The notes under the pieces are model-generated. The model searched no databases, had not been told where the DNA came from, and saw only the letters and a list, made by a program, of their open reading frames with translations. The position numbers were made by a program, and so were the translations under genes. From DASYAE01 sp036501535 (GTDB taxonomy: Bacteria; Actinomycetota; Actinomycetes; Streptomycetales; Catenulisporaceae), in assembly GCA_036501535.1 (NCBI GenBank), contig DASYAE010000202.1, forward strand, positions 87,442-151,441: a DNA stretch of 64,000 bases, read 5' to 3'. This document shows, piece after piece, positions 34,093 to 43,309 of the stretch; position 1 is the stretch's first letter; each line of letters opens with the position of its first letter.

Positions 34093-36177
34093 ATGGACAC
34101 CTACGAGTACGACGTCGTCGTCATCGGCGCCGGCGGCGCCGGACTGCGCGCGGCGATCGAGGCCAGGGCGCAGGGCAAGACCGTCGCGATCATCTGCAAG
34201 TCCCTGTTCGGCAAGGCCCACACGGTCATGGCCGAGGGCGGCGCGGCCGCGGCGATGGGCAACATGAACCCGCGCGACAACTGGCAGGTCCACTTCCGCG
34301 ACACGATGCGCGGCGGCAAGTTCCTCAACCACTTCCGGATGGCGGAGCTGCACGCCAAGGAGGCCCCGGACCGGGTCTGGGAGCTGGAGAGCTGGGGCGC
34401 GCTGTTCGACCGCACCAAGGACGGCAAGATCTCCCAGCGCAACTTCGGCGGGCACGAATACCCGCGGCTGGCGCACGTCGGCGACCGCACCGGGCTCGAG
34501 CTGATCCGCACGATGCAGCAGGCCGTGGTCTCCTTCCAGCAGAAGGACGCCAAGGAGTTCGGCGACCCCGAGGCGCGGATCCGGGTCTTCGCCGAGCACA
34601 CCGTCACCCGGCTGCTCAAGGAAGGCGACCGGATCGCGGGCGCGTTCGGCTACCGGCGCGACGACGGCGGCTTCGTCCTGTTCAAGGCCCCGGCCGTGGT
34701 GCTGGCCACCGGCGGCATCGGCAAGTCGTTCAAGGTCACCTCGAACTCCTGGGAGTACACCGGGGACGGCCACGCGCTGGCCCTGCTGGCCGGCGCGACG
34801 CTGGTCAACATGGAGTTCGTGCAGTTCCACCCGACGGGCATGGTCTGGCCGCCCTCGGTGAAGGGCCTCCTGGTCACCGAGTCGGTGCGCGGCGACGGCG
34901 GCGTGCTGAAGAACTCCGACGGCAAGCGGTTCATGTTCGACTACGTCCCCGACGTCTTCCGCGCGCAGTACGCGGAGACCGAGGAGGAGGCGGACCGCTG
35001 GTACACCGACCCGGACAACAACCGCCGCCCGCCGGAGCTGCTGCCCCGCGACGAGGTGGCCCGCTCGATCAACTCCGAGGTGAAGGCCGGCCGCGGCACC
35101 GAGCACGGCGGCGTCTTCCTGGACATCGCCAGCCGCCGCCCGCCCGAGGAGATCCTCAAGCGGCTGCCGTCGATGTACCACCAGTTCAAGGAGCTGGCCG
35201 ACGTCGACATCACGGCCGAGCCGATGGAGATCGGCCCGACCTGCCACTACGTGATGGGCGGGGTCGAGGTCGACCCGGACACCGGCGCGTCGCTGGTGCC
35301 GGGCCTGTTCGCCGCGGGCGAGGTCTCCGGCGGGATGCACGGCTCGAACCGGCTCGGCGGCAACTCGCTGTCCGACCTGCTGGTGTTCGGCCACCGGGCC
35401 GGGCTCGGCGCGGCCGAGTACGTGGACGCGCTGGAGAAGCGCCCCGAGGTCGCCCAGGCCGACGTGGACGCCGCCGAGGCCGAGGCGCTGGCCCCGTTCG
35501 AGAACGCGGCCGCCGAGAACGCGTACAGCCTGCACGCCGAGTTGCAGCAGATGATGAACGACCTGGTCGGCATCATCCGCCGGGAGTCCGAGATGCAGTC
35601 CGCGCTGTCCGCGCTGTCCGAGTTGGCGCCGCGCCGGGACAAGGTCGGCGCAACCGGCGGCCGGGCCTTCAACCCCGGCTGGCACCTGGCCCTGGACCTG
35701 CGCAACATGCTGCTGGTCTCGCAGTGCGTGGCGAAGGCGGCGCTGGAGCGGCAGGAGTCGCGCGGCGGCCACACCCGGGACGACTACCCGGAGATGTCGC
35801 CGCAGTGGCGGCGGATCAACCTGATCTGCTCGCTGGCCGCGGACGGCTCGGTGGACCTGACGCGGCAGCCGATCCCGGCGATCCGCCCGGACCTGCTGGC
35901 CCTGTTCGAGCGCAGCGAGCTGAAGAAGTACCTGACCGAGGAGGAGCTCGGCGTGCTCGACGAGGCCGGCGCCGCGGCCGAGAAGACCGAGCAGACCGAG
36001 CAGAAGAACGCGGCCGTGCCCGAGGCCGCGAAGCCCGAGGTGGCAGACGCCGAGAGCGCACCTGTCGCCGACAGCAAAGGATCTGAGGCCGCCGCCGACA
36101 GCACCGCTGCCCCCGACGACGACACCGAAGAGAGCGACGAGAGCAGCGACAGCGGCGCCGACGAGGAGCGTTCCTGA
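34093..36177 (+). CDS. sdhA: Succinate dehydrogenase flavoprotein subunit with acidic C-terminal tail
   Basis: A 694-residue FAD subunit that oxidises succinate to fumarate. The ATG at 34093 begins 'MDTYEYDVVVIGAGGAGLRA', the FAD dinucleotide fold. The covalent-FAD His lies in 'KAHTVMAEGG'; substrate residues occur in 'QFHPTGMVWP' and 'RGDGGVLKNSDGKRF'; 'SNRLGGNSLSDLLVFGHRAG' is the family signature. The core ends near residue 625. About 65 more residues are Glu/Asp/Ala/Ser-rich, ending 'DDDTEESDESSDSGADEERS', a tail I do not expect in SdhA. Its stop overlaps sdhB by one base (TGATG). Confidence 0.95.
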   Translation: MDTYEYDVVVIGAGGAGLRAAIEARAQGKTVAIICKSLFGKAHTVMAEGGAAAAMGNMNPRDNWQVHFRDTMRGGKFLNHFRMAELHAKEAPDRVWELESWGALFDRTKDGKISQRNFGGHEYPRLAHVGDRTGLELIRTMQQAVVSFQQKDAKEFGDPEARIRVFAEHTVTRLLKEGDRIAGAFGYRRDDGGFVLFKAPAVVLATGGIGKSFKVTSNSWEYTGDGHALALLAGATLVNMEFVQFHPTGMVWPPSVKGLLVTESVRGDGGVLKNSDGKRFMFDYVPDVFRAQYAETEEEADRWYTDPDNNRRPPELLPRDEVARSINSEVKAGRGTEHGGVFLDIASRRPPEEILKRLPSMYHQFKELADVDITAEPMEIGPTCHYVMGGVEVDPDTGASLVPGLFAAGEVSGGMHGSNRLGGNSLSDLLVFGHRAGLGAAEYVDALEKRPEVAQADVDAAEAEALAPFENAAAENAYSLHAELQQMMNDLVGIIRRESEMQSALSALSELAPRRDKVGATGGRAFNPGWHLALDLRNMLLVSQCVAKAALERQESRGGHTRDDYPEMSPQWRRINLICSLAADGSVDLTRQPIPAIRPDLLALFERSELKKYLTEEELGVLDEAGAAAEKTEQTEQKNAAVPEAAKPEVADAESAPVADSKGSEAAADSTAAPDDDTEESDESSDSGADEERS

Positions 36178-36926
36178 TGTCCTACAAGGCCAAGTTCAAG
36201 GTCTGGCGCGGCGACGACAGCGACGGCGCGCTGCACGACTTCACGGTCGAGGTCAACGACGGCGAGGTGGTGCTCGACATCATCCACCGGCTCCAGGCCA
36301 CCCAGGCCCCGGACCTGGCGGTGCGCTGGAACTGCAAGGCCGGCAAGTGCGGGTCCTGCTCCGCCGAGGTCAACGGCATGCCGCGGCTGATGTGCATGAC
36401 CCGGATGTCCACCTTCACGGAGGAGGAGACGGTCACCGTCACCCCGCTGCGCACCTTCCCGGTGATCCGCGACCTGGTGACCGACGTCTCGTTCAACTAT
36501 CAGAAGGCCCGCGAGATCCCGTCCTTCGAGCCGCCGGCCGCCCTCAAGCCGGGCGAGTACCGCATGGCGCAGGTCGACGTCGAGCGCTCGCAGGAGTTCC
36601 GCAAGTGCATCGAGTGCTACCTGTGCCAGAACACCTGCCACGTGGTGCGCGACCACGAGGAGAACAAGGCCTCGTTCGCCGGCCCGCGCTACCTGATGCG
36701 CATCGCCGAGCTGGCCATGCACCCGCTGGACCAGCGCGAGCGGCGCAACGAGGCGCAGGAGGAGCACGGCCTCGGCTTCTGCAACATCACCAAGTGCTGC
36801 ACCGAGGTCTGCCCCGAGCACATCAAGATCACCGACAACGCACTGATCCCGATGAAGGAGCGCGTGGTCGACCGCAAGTACGACCCGCTGGTCTGGCTCG
36901 GCAACAAGATCGCCCGGCGCCGGTGA
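36177..36926 (+). CDS. sdhB: Succinate dehydrogenase iron-sulfur subunit
   Basis: A 249-residue iron-sulfur subunit, coupled to sdhA. The N-terminal plant-ferredoxin-type domain binds [2Fe-2S] through 'CKAGKCGSCSAEVNG...LMC'. The C-terminal domain binds [4Fe-4S] and [3Fe-4S] through 'CIECYLCQNTCHVV' and 'CNITKCCTEVCPEHI'. All expected cysteines are present. It carries electrons from FAD to the quinone site. Length is normal. Confidence 0.96.
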   Translation: MSYKAKFKVWRGDDSDGALHDFTVEVNDGEVVLDIIHRLQATQAPDLAVRWNCKAGKCGSCSAEVNGMPRLMCMTRMSTFTEEETVTVTPLRTFPVIRDLVTDVSFNYQKAREIPSFEPPAALKPGEYRMAQVDVERSQEFRKCIECYLCQNTCHVVRDHEENKASFAGPRYLMRIAELAMHPLDQRERRNEAQEEHGLGFCNITKCCTEVCPEHIKITDNALIPMKERVVDRKYDPLVWLGNKIARRR

Positions 36927-37132
36927 CAGCAGCCTGACGCAGCATGGCTTGATGCACGGCGGCCCGGTGCACGGCGCCCCGACGTCGTTCCGATCGACAC
37001 CGGGGAGGCCGTACACCGGGCCCCGTGATTTCGCGCGTTTCGTTTCCCGGGGCGAAGGCCTGGTGAGAGGATTGCCCGGGCGTTACGGGCCGTGACACTC
37101 AACGGGACGAGCGAGGAAACGGGAGTTCGACG

Positions 37133-39634
37133 ATGCCGGGAAAGAATCTGACCCGCGACGAGGCGGACGAGCGGGCGCGGCTGCTGCGGCTGGACACCTA
37201 TCGCGTCACGCTGGATCTGAGCGCGGCGCAGCGTCCCGACGCCGCGACCTACCGATCCACCAGCACGATCGGGTTCAGCTGCACCGAGCCCGGCGCCTCC
37301 ACCTTCCTCGACCTGATCGCCCCTCGGGTGCTCTCCTTACGGCTCAACGGCCGTGAGCTCGACCCGGCGGAGGTCTTCGCCGACTCGCGCATCCGGCTTG
37401 ACGGCCTCGAGGCCGCCAACACGGTGACCGTCGTCGCCGAGTGCGCATACAGCCGGTCGGGCCAGGGCCTGCACCGCTTCGTCGATCCGGAGGACGGCCG
37501 GGTCTACCTCTACACCCACTTCGAGCCCGCCGACGCGCGCCGCCTCTACGCGGACTTCGAGCAGCCGGACCTGAAGGCCTCGTTCATCTTCGACGCGACC
37601 GTCCCGGCCGGCTGGCACGTCTCCAGCAACGGCGCCGCGGTCGAGCGCGAACCGGTCGGCGACGGCGCCGAGCGGTGGTCGTTCGCGCCTACCGAGCGGA
37701 TCTCCACCTACATCACCTCGGTGGTCGCCGGGCCGTATCACGTGGTCCGCGACGAGTATTCGCGCACCCTGCCGGACGGCACGACCCTGGAGATCCCGCT
37801 CGCCGCGCTTTGCCGCGCCACGCTGGCCGGATTCTTCGACGCCGACGCGATCTTCGACGTGACCAAGCGCGGCCTGGACTTCTTCCACGAGACCTTCGAC
37901 TACCCGTACCCGTTCGGCAAGTACGACCAGGCCTTCGTGCCCGAGTACAACATCGGCGCGATGGAGAACCCCGGCTGCGTCACCTTCGCCGAGGACTACA
38001 TCGCCCGGTCCAAGGTCAGCGACTCCCACTACGCGCGGCGGGCGAACACGATCCTGCACGAGATGGCGCACATGTGGTTCGGCGACCTGGTCACCCCGCG
38101 CTGGTGGGACGACCTGTGGCTCAAGGAGTCCTTCGCCGAGTTCATGGGCACGCACGCGTCGGTGCGGGCGACCCGCTGGACGAACGCCTGGGTGTCGTTC
38201 GCCAGCCGGCGCAAGGACTGGGCGTACTGGCAGGACCAGCTGCCGACCACGCACCCGGTCAAGGCCCGGATCGCCGACCTCGAGGACGCGAAGCTCAACT
38301 TCGACGGCATCACCTACGCCAAGGGCGCGGCGGTGCTCAAGCAGCTGGTCGCCTACGTCGGCGAGGAGGCGTTCCTCGACGGCTCGCGCCGCTACTTCAA
38401 GCGGCACGCCTACGGCAGCACCGAGCTGACGGACCTTCTGGCGGTGCTTGAGGAGGCGTCAGGACGGGACCTGGCGGCCTGGTCGAAGGCGTGGCTCGAG
38501 ACGGCCGGGGTGGACACGCTCGGCGTCAGGGCACCGGACCGGCCGCACCGGATCGCGATCGGAACCTACGCTGTAAGCGACGACAGCGGGCAGGTGGTGC
38601 GTATCGCGCGGACCGAGATCGACGTGACCGGGGATGAGCTGGCCGGCCGCGCGTCCGGCGACGGCGTCGCGCCGGGCACCTTCGTCCTGCTCAACGACGA
38701 CGACCTGTCCTACTGCAAGATCCGGTTCGACCACGGTCAACTGGCCTTCCTGCTCGAGCACCTCTCCCGGTTCGCCGATCCGATGCCGCGCTCGCTGGCC
38801 TGGTCCGCGCTGTGGAACATGGTCTGCGACGCCGAGCTGCCCGGGCGGCAGTACCTGGTCTTCCTGGACCGGCACGCGGCCGGGGAGTGCGGCATGGTGC
38901 TGGAGAACCTGCACCGGCACGCCTCGCACCTGCTGGACCACTTCCTCGACGGTTCCGAGCGGCCCGAGGCGGGGCTGATGGCGGCGGCGATGGCGGACCG
39001 CGAGCTGCGCGCGGCCGACGCGGGGTCGGACAGCCAGCTGGCTTGGGCCCGGTTCCTCGCCGCGGTCGCCACCCGAGACGAGGACTTCACCCTGCTGGAG
39101 GGGCTGCTCGACGGCTCGGCGGTGCTGGAAGGACTGGCCGTCGACACCGAGCTGCGCTGGACCTTCGTGCGCGCGCTGGCCGCGGCGGGCCGCGCGGACG
39201 AGGAGCGGATCGCGGCGGAGCTGGAGCGGGACAACACCGCGAAGGGCCGGATCCGCCAGGCCGGCTGCCTGGCCGCCCGGCCGGACCCGGCGGCGAAGGC
39301 GGCGGCCTGGCAGCGCGCGGTGGAGTCCGGCGACCAGCCGACCGACCTGCTCGGCGAGCTGCTCTCCGGGATGGCGCAGGCGGATCAGGCGGACCTGCTG
39401 CGCCCCTTCGTCGAGCCCTACTTCGCCGCGCTGGACCGAATCTGGGCCGAGCGCGCCATCGAGAACGCCGAACGGGTCGTCAGCCAGGGCTTCCCGGCGC
39501 TGCTCGTCGCCCCGGAGACGCTGGCGCGGACCGACGCGTGGCTGGAGTCCGGGCAGCACGCCCCGGCACTGCGCAGGCTGGTGCTGGAGGCGCGGGACGA
39601 CCTAGAGCGGGCGATGCGCGCGCAGGACGCGTAA
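37133..39634 (+). CDS. pepN: Aminopeptidase N (M1 family)
   Basis: An 833-residue zinc aminopeptidase. The ATG at 37133 follows GAGGAAACGGGAG. The substrate motif 'IGAMENPGCVTF' (~273-284) precedes the gluzincin site HExxH-18-E: His309, Glu310, His313 and Glu332 in 'HEMAHMWFGD...LKE'. 'CRATLAGFFDADAIF' and 'ERISTYITSVVAGPYH' are typical of actinobacterial PepN. The ERAP-like C-terminal helical domain covers ~520-833. It is cytoplasmic with no signal peptide, and convergent with the TetR gene 12 bp away. Confidence 0.96.
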   Translation: MPGKNLTRDEADERARLLRLDTYRVTLDLSAAQRPDAATYRSTSTIGFSCTEPGASTFLDLIAPRVLSLRLNGRELDPAEVFADSRIRLDGLEAANTVTVVAECAYSRSGQGLHRFVDPEDGRVYLYTHFEPADARRLYADFEQPDLKASFIFDATVPAGWHVSSNGAAVEREPVGDGAERWSFAPTERISTYITSVVAGPYHVVRDEYSRTLPDGTTLEIPLAALCRATLAGFFDADAIFDVTKRGLDFFHETFDYPYPFGKYDQAFVPEYNIGAMENPGCVTFAEDYIARSKVSDSHYARRANTILHEMAHMWFGDLVTPRWWDDLWLKESFAEFMGTHASVRATRWTNAWVSFASRRKDWAYWQDQLPTTHPVKARIADLEDAKLNFDGITYAKGAAVLKQLVAYVGEEAFLDGSRRYFKRHAYGSTELTDLLAVLEEASGRDLAAWSKAWLETAGVDTLGVRAPDRPHRIAIGTYAVSDDSGQVVRIARTEIDVTGDELAGRASGDGVAPGTFVLLNDDDLSYCKIRFDHGQLAFLLEHLSRFADPMPRSLAWSALWNMVCDAELPGRQYLVFLDRHAAGECGMVLENLHRHASHLLDHFLDGSERPEAGLMAAAMADRELRAADAGSDSQLAWARFLAAVATRDEDFTLLEGLLDGSAVLEGLAVDTELRWTFVRALAAAGRADEERIAAELERDNTAKGRIRQAGCLAARPDPAAKAAAWQRAVESGDQPTDLLGELLSGMAQADQADLLRPFVEPYFAALDRIWAERAIENAERVVSQGFPALLVAPETLARTDAWLESGQHAPALRRLVLEARDDLERAMRAQDA

Positions 39635-39646
39635 CAAACACGGCTG

Positions 39647-40213
39647 CTACCCCTCGGCGGCGACGGCCTTCAGCTCCTTGAGCACGTCGCAGAACAGCGG
39701 CCCCAGCTCCTGCGTCTCCGGCTCGCGCCCCCAGCATTCGAACGCGACCCGGAAGGCGGTGATCCCCGTGTCGGCGGCCAGGCTCGCCGCCCGCTCCCCC
39801 ACGCCGCGCCCGCGCAGCGCCTCGGCCACTGCGGCGGCCAGCATCCCCATCTTGACCAGCTCGCGCTCCCGCAGCTCCGCGTTCGCGCCGACGACGGCCC
39901 GGCGGTCGTGGGCGTCCTCGCGGCGATCCTGCAGCAGGGCGACGGCGACCTCGAGCCCCGCGGCGACGGCGGCGAGGGGCGAGTAAGAGTCCGGTGCCTC
40001 GCGGACCGTGCGCACGACCGTCTCGCTCAGCGACTCCGCGCCCGAGAACAGCACGTCGCGCTTGTCCACGAAGTGCCGGAAGAAGGTCCGCTTCGTCAGA
40101 CCGGCCCGCTCGGCGATCTGCGCCACCGTGGTCTGCTCGAATCCGTGCTCCCGGTAGAGCTCGAGGGCCGCCCGCTCGAGGCGGCCGCGCGCGTTCGGCT
40201 CCCAACGACCCAT
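39647..40213 (-). CDS. TetR-family transcriptional regulator
   Basis: A 188-residue repressor. The N-terminal helix-turn-helix is 'RAALELYREHGFEQTTVAQIAERAGLTKRTFFRHFVDKRDVLF' (~14-55, given as a family-typical block), followed by a variable ligand-binding helical domain. It is divergent from an NAD(P)-binding SDR gene, with two near-identical inverted repeats between them. That layout predicts repression of the SDR gene and of itself, relieved by a small molecule related to the SDR substrate. Confidence 0.93.
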   Translation of the reverse strand: MGRWEPNARGRLERAALELYREHGFEQTTVAQIAERAGLTKRTFFRHFVDKRDVLFSGAESLSETVVRTVREAPDSYSPLAAVAAGLEVAVALLQDRREDAHDRRAVVGANAELRERELVKMGMLAAAVAEALRGRGVGERAASLAADTGITAFRVAFECWGREPETQELGPLFCDVLKELKAVAAEG

Positions 40214-40227
40214 GCCACCATCCTATG

Positions 40228-40248
40228 CGATGACACTTGGTGTCATCG
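40228..40248. promoter_or_regulatory. TetR operator candidate 1
   Basis: CGATGACAC-TTG-GTGTCATCG is a perfect inverted repeat with 9-bp arms. It begins 15 bp upstream of the TetR start codon. It shares the core GATGACA-N5-TGTCATC with operator 2, whose centre is 45 bp away. Confidence 0.8.
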
Positions 40249-40271
40249 GCTGCTATGGTGATGGCACCGGA

Positions 40272-40294
40272 GCGATGACACCGGATGTCATCGC
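40272..40294. promoter_or_regulatory. TetR operator candidate 2
   Basis: GCGATGACA-CCGGA-TGTCATCGC has perfect 9-bp arms and the same core and N5 spacer length as operator 1. It lies about 58 bp before the SDR start, where it could overlap that promoter. Confidence 0.8.
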
Positions 40295-40352
40295 CTGGGT
40301 CCGCCGCCGCGCAGAGCGCGCTGCGGACGGCCGATCGAGGGAGGCTCCTCTC

Positions 40353-41273
40353 ATGCGCATACTCGTCACCGGCGCGTCCGGACACATCGGCTCCGCCGTC
40401 GTCCCCGAACTGATCGGCGCGGGCCATCAGGTCGTCGGGCTGGCTCGCTCCGATGCCTCCGCCAAGGCGATCGCCGCACTGGGCGCCGAGGTGCAGCGCG
40501 GCGATCTGGACGATCCCGACGGTCTGCGGGACGCCGCCGCGGCCGCCGACGGGGTCATCCACCTCGCGTCCAAGTCGCTCGGCGAGGGCGACTTCGCCGC
40601 GGTCATCGCCGCGAACCGGCGCGCCGTCGAAGCACTCTGCGAAGGGCTGGACGGATCCGGCAAGCCGCTGGTGATCACGACGGGCACACTGTCGCTCAGC
40701 TTCGGCAGCGACGCCGCCGACCGGCCGTACACAGAGTCGGACATCGCCACGGCAGGGCCGCTGGCCGACGCGGAGAGCGCCGTGATCGCAACGGCCGAGC
40801 GCGGCGTGCGTCCCGTGGTCGTCCGTCCTGCGCCGCTGGTGCACAGCACACTCGACCACCACGGCTTCGGCCCGACCCTGATCGCCATCGCCCGCGCGAA
40901 GGGCGTCTCAGGGTACGTCGGAGACGGCGCCAACCGCTGGCCCGCGGTGCACACGCTCGACACCGCGCGGCTCTACCGCCTCGCGGTGGAGCAGGCCCCG
41001 GCCGGTTCGCGGCTGCACGCGGTCGCCGAGCAGGGCGTCCCGTTCCGGGAGATCGCCGAGACCATCGCCCGGAACCTGGACGTCCCGCTCAAGTCCATCG
41101 ACCCGCAGGACGTGGCCGAGCACTTCGGCTTCATGAGCGCCTTCATCGCACGCGACAACCCGACCTCCAGCGCGCGGACGCAGGACCTACTCGGCTGGCG
41201 GCCCGTCCACCCGGGACTGCTCGAGAACCTGGATCAGGGGCACTACTTCGCCAACCACTCGCCCGCAATGTGA
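40353..41273 (+). CDS. NAD(P)-dependent extended SDR epimerase/reductase
   Basis: A 306-residue atypical/extended SDR. The ATG at 40353 follows GAGGGAGG; the open frame back to 40212 crosses both operators. The Rossmann motif is 'ILVTGASGHIGSAVV', with 'GDLDDPDGL' and 'GVIHLASK' for cofactor contacts. The usual YxxxK dyad is not visible: the equivalent region reads 'PYTESDIATAGPLADAESAV', as in NmrA-like/atypical SDRs. 'VHTLDTARLYRLAVEQAPAG' is typical of this actinobacterial group. The substrate is unknown; the divergent TetR gene suggests inducible metabolism or detoxification. Confidence 0.85.
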   Translation: MRILVTGASGHIGSAVVPELIGAGHQVVGLARSDASAKAIAALGAEVQRGDLDDPDGLRDAAAAADGVIHLASKSLGEGDFAAVIAANRRAVEALCEGLDGSGKPLVITTGTLSLSFGSDAADRPYTESDIATAGPLADAESAVIATAERGVRPVVVRPAPLVHSTLDHHGFGPTLIAIARAKGVSGYVGDGANRWPAVHTLDTARLYRLAVEQAPAGSRLHAVAEQGVPFREIAETIARNLDVPLKSIDPQDVAEHFGFMSAFIARDNPTSSARTQDLLGWRPVHPGLLENLDQGHYFANHSPAM

Positions 41274-41295
41274 CCGCTCCGCAGTTGGACGACCT

Positions 41296-42105
41296 TCAAT
41301 CGCGCTTGTCCGGGTAGCCCTCACGCCCGAGGATGCCGCGCTGGCTATAGCCGCTGAACTGGCCTGCCTTGTCGTGTTCGACGCCGTACGTGGCGTCCTG
41401 GCAGATCCTCAACTCCGGGCAGGCGGCGTAGATGCGCCGCATCAGGACGCGGGCGGTCCTGTTCCGCTCACCGCTCACGTGCGCCGTGCGCTTAAGCCAC
41501 AGCGGGAAGGTGAGCACATCGGCGACGTCATGCGCGGCGGCGAGCGCAACGCGCTGGGCCCTGCTGTGCGGCTGGTGGCGCGGCCAGGGCTCGCCGAGGT
41601 CCACGCCCTCGTACTCCTCCGGAGCCAGCACCGTGAACCGGTGCTCGGCTCCGCTGCGGCAGACCACGGTGATCCGGCCGCTGCGTGCCCAGATGTACGC
41701 CGCGGCCGGAGCGACCACCACGGTCTCGAGGCGCTCGCCGGTCCATCGGTGGATCGCCACCGGGCTGACCGGCGAGCCGACCTCGAGAGCGGCCACCCGG
41801 TGCTCGAACACGGCCGGCGCGCCGAAGTTCGAAGCAAGCGGAGCACGCCCACGAGGCGGAGCATCCGGCCTTATCGCGGCAGGCATGGCCGCGGAGGTGC
41901 GTATCGTGCCGACGCTGCGGGACGTATTAGGCGTGGCATGCGCCGCAGCCGTCGCAGCCGTGGCAGCCGTGGCAGCCGTGGCAGCCGCGCGCGCTGCGGC
42001 ACGCTTCTCGGACGCGGGGTGGACCGGATCGGGGCAGACGGCAGCGCCGCCGGCACCCCGATCGCCAGGGTTCGTCGAAATGGTGTTCTGCTCGCCGGGA
42101 TTCAT
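41296..42105 (-). CDS. Hypothetical protein with Ala/Thr repeat
   Basis: A 269-residue protein; the ATG at 42105 follows GGAGG eight bases upstream, which supports it as a gene. Residues 1-90 are low complexity, including a run of 'AATAAT' units encoded by a 9-bp tandem repeat. From ~95 the protein is ordered: 'VSPVAIHRWTGERLETVVVAPAAAYIWARSGRITVVCRSGAEHR'-type sequence, later 'FTVLAPEEYEGVDLG' and 'HDVADVLTFPLWLKRTAH'. Two Cys flank 'PELRI' ('ACPELRICQD'). No membrane helix. I do not recognise the family. Confidence 0.65.
   Translation of the reverse strand: MNPGEQNTISTNPGDRGAGGAAVCPDPVHPASEKRAAARAAATAATAATAATAAAHATPNTSRSVGTIRTSAAMPAAIRPDAPPRGRAPLASNFGAPAVFEHRVAALEVGSPVSPVAIHRWTGERLETVVVAPAAAYIWARSGRITVVCRSGAEHRFTVLAPEEYEGVDLGEPWPRHQPHSRAQRVALAAAHDVADVLTFPLWLKRTAHVSGERNRTARVLMRRIYAACPELRICQDATYGVEHDKAGQFSGYSQRGILGREGYPDKRD
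41945..41989. repeat. Five 9-bp tandem repeats (GCAGCCGTG)
   Basis: Units start at 41945, 41954, 41963, 41972 and 41981; the first ends in C instead of G and the last ends CGCG. They encode repeated Ala-Ala-Thr on the minus strand. Confidence 0.9.
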
Positions 42106-42198
42106 GCGCCGCGCCTCCGATTCCAGGCCGTCCTGTCATGACCGCGCCGATCAGTAATATCATAAGTACGGAATGTCACAGGCGATACGGTTAGCACC

Positions 42199-43254
42199 AT
42201 GCGCACGCGAACCGAGCTACAGGTCGCGCCGACCACCTGTTCGGCCTACTCCGCCCGGTTGGGCGAGACCCTGGCCGGCACCGCGCCGGTGGCACGAGCC
42301 TGGCTGGCCATCGAGCAGCCGGGGCCGTGGGGCGCCCGGGCCCTGACCGAGTCGCATTTCGACCACGAGCTCGGTGCCGAGCTGAACCGGCGGGCCGCGG
42401 CCAGCGGAGTTCGGATCGCGATGATCCGGCGAGTAGGACATCATGCGCTGCCTAATACGCACGGCTCGTCCGATGTGGGCGCCATAGCAGCGGACTCATA
42501 CTCACCCGAGCAGCCCTCCAGCCGGCGGGTACTGCTCGCATCCACTGCGCCCGGTCATTGCGCCGTTCGAGCAATGGAAATCACTGATCCGAGTGTGCTG
42601 CTCGACCTCGACTTCACCGCGCTCGGAGCCGGACGCATCCCGGCCGGCGACCCGCACCCCGCCCCGGTTCTGCTGGTGTGCACGAACGCCAAGCGCGACC
42701 GGTGCTGCGCCGTGCTCGGCCGGGCTCTTGCGCTGGACATCGCCGAGTTCACCGCCGGGAATTCGCCAGGCGGCCACTCGACTTCGGCCGCGGGGCTCGA
42801 ACTGTGGGAGTCGGACCACCTCGGCGGCCACCGCTTCGCACCTACCGCGGTGGTTCTACCGACCGGCTACGTCTACGGCCGGCTCGACGCGGCCACTGCG
42901 CTCGACGCGGTCCGCGCGGCCGCCGACGGCCGCGTCGCCGGTCGGTCCTGCCGCGGGCGCTCGACCTGGACCCGGCACGGACAGGCGGCCGACCTGGCGC
43001 TGCGCGAGCATCTGCAGGAGTTCGCCGAGGCCGCCGTCAAGGTCGTCAGCGAGCAGCCGGTCGCGCACGCCGCCGAGGCTGCAGATGGCGATGCCGATGC
43101 CGACACCCGTTCAGTCGTCCTCACCTGCGACGGCAACCGCTATCAAGCCGTGGTCGAGCAGCGCGCCGCGGCGGAGCCCCGGCCCGAGTCGTGCGGCAAG
43201 GCGTTCGGCAATCCGGCGGAGTACATCGTGCGACGCCTGGAAAAGATCGGCTGA
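42199..43254 (+). CDS. Sucrase/ferredoxin-like family protein
   Basis: A 351-residue protein of the Suc_Fer-like family, whose members have a thioredoxin-like [2Fe-2S] ferredoxin fold. Diagnostic blocks are 'CSAYSARLGETLAGTA', 'LAIEQPGPWG', 'CTNAKRDRCCAVLGRAL', 'ESDHLGGHRFAPTAVVLPTG' and 'YGRLD'. Cys residues in 'CTNAKRDRCC' are likely cluster ligands. The C-terminal ~100 residues include 'CDGNRYQAVVEQR' and a final 'ESCGKAFGNPAEY'. Function in actinobacteria is unknown. An AT-rich 90-bp gap separates it from the divergent hypothetical gene. Confidence 0.88.
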   Translation: MRTRTELQVAPTTCSAYSARLGETLAGTAPVARAWLAIEQPGPWGARALTESHFDHELGAELNRRAAASGVRIAMIRRVGHHALPNTHGSSDVGAIAADSYSPEQPSSRRVLLASTAPGHCAVRAMEITDPSVLLDLDFTALGAGRIPAGDPHPAPVLLVCTNAKRDRCCAVLGRALALDIAEFTAGNSPGGHSTSAAGLELWESDHLGGHRFAPTAVVLPTGYVYGRLDAATALDAVRAAADGRVAGRSCRGRSTWTRHGQAADLALREHLQEFAEAAVKVVSEQPVAHAAEAADGDADADTRSVVLTCDGNRYQAVVEQRAAAEPRPESCGKAFGNPAEYIVRRLEKIG

Positions 43255-43309
43255 ACGAGTGAGATCCGACGCGCTCGCCGTGGCGCACAATCCCTCGCAA
43301 GAGGGAGGC

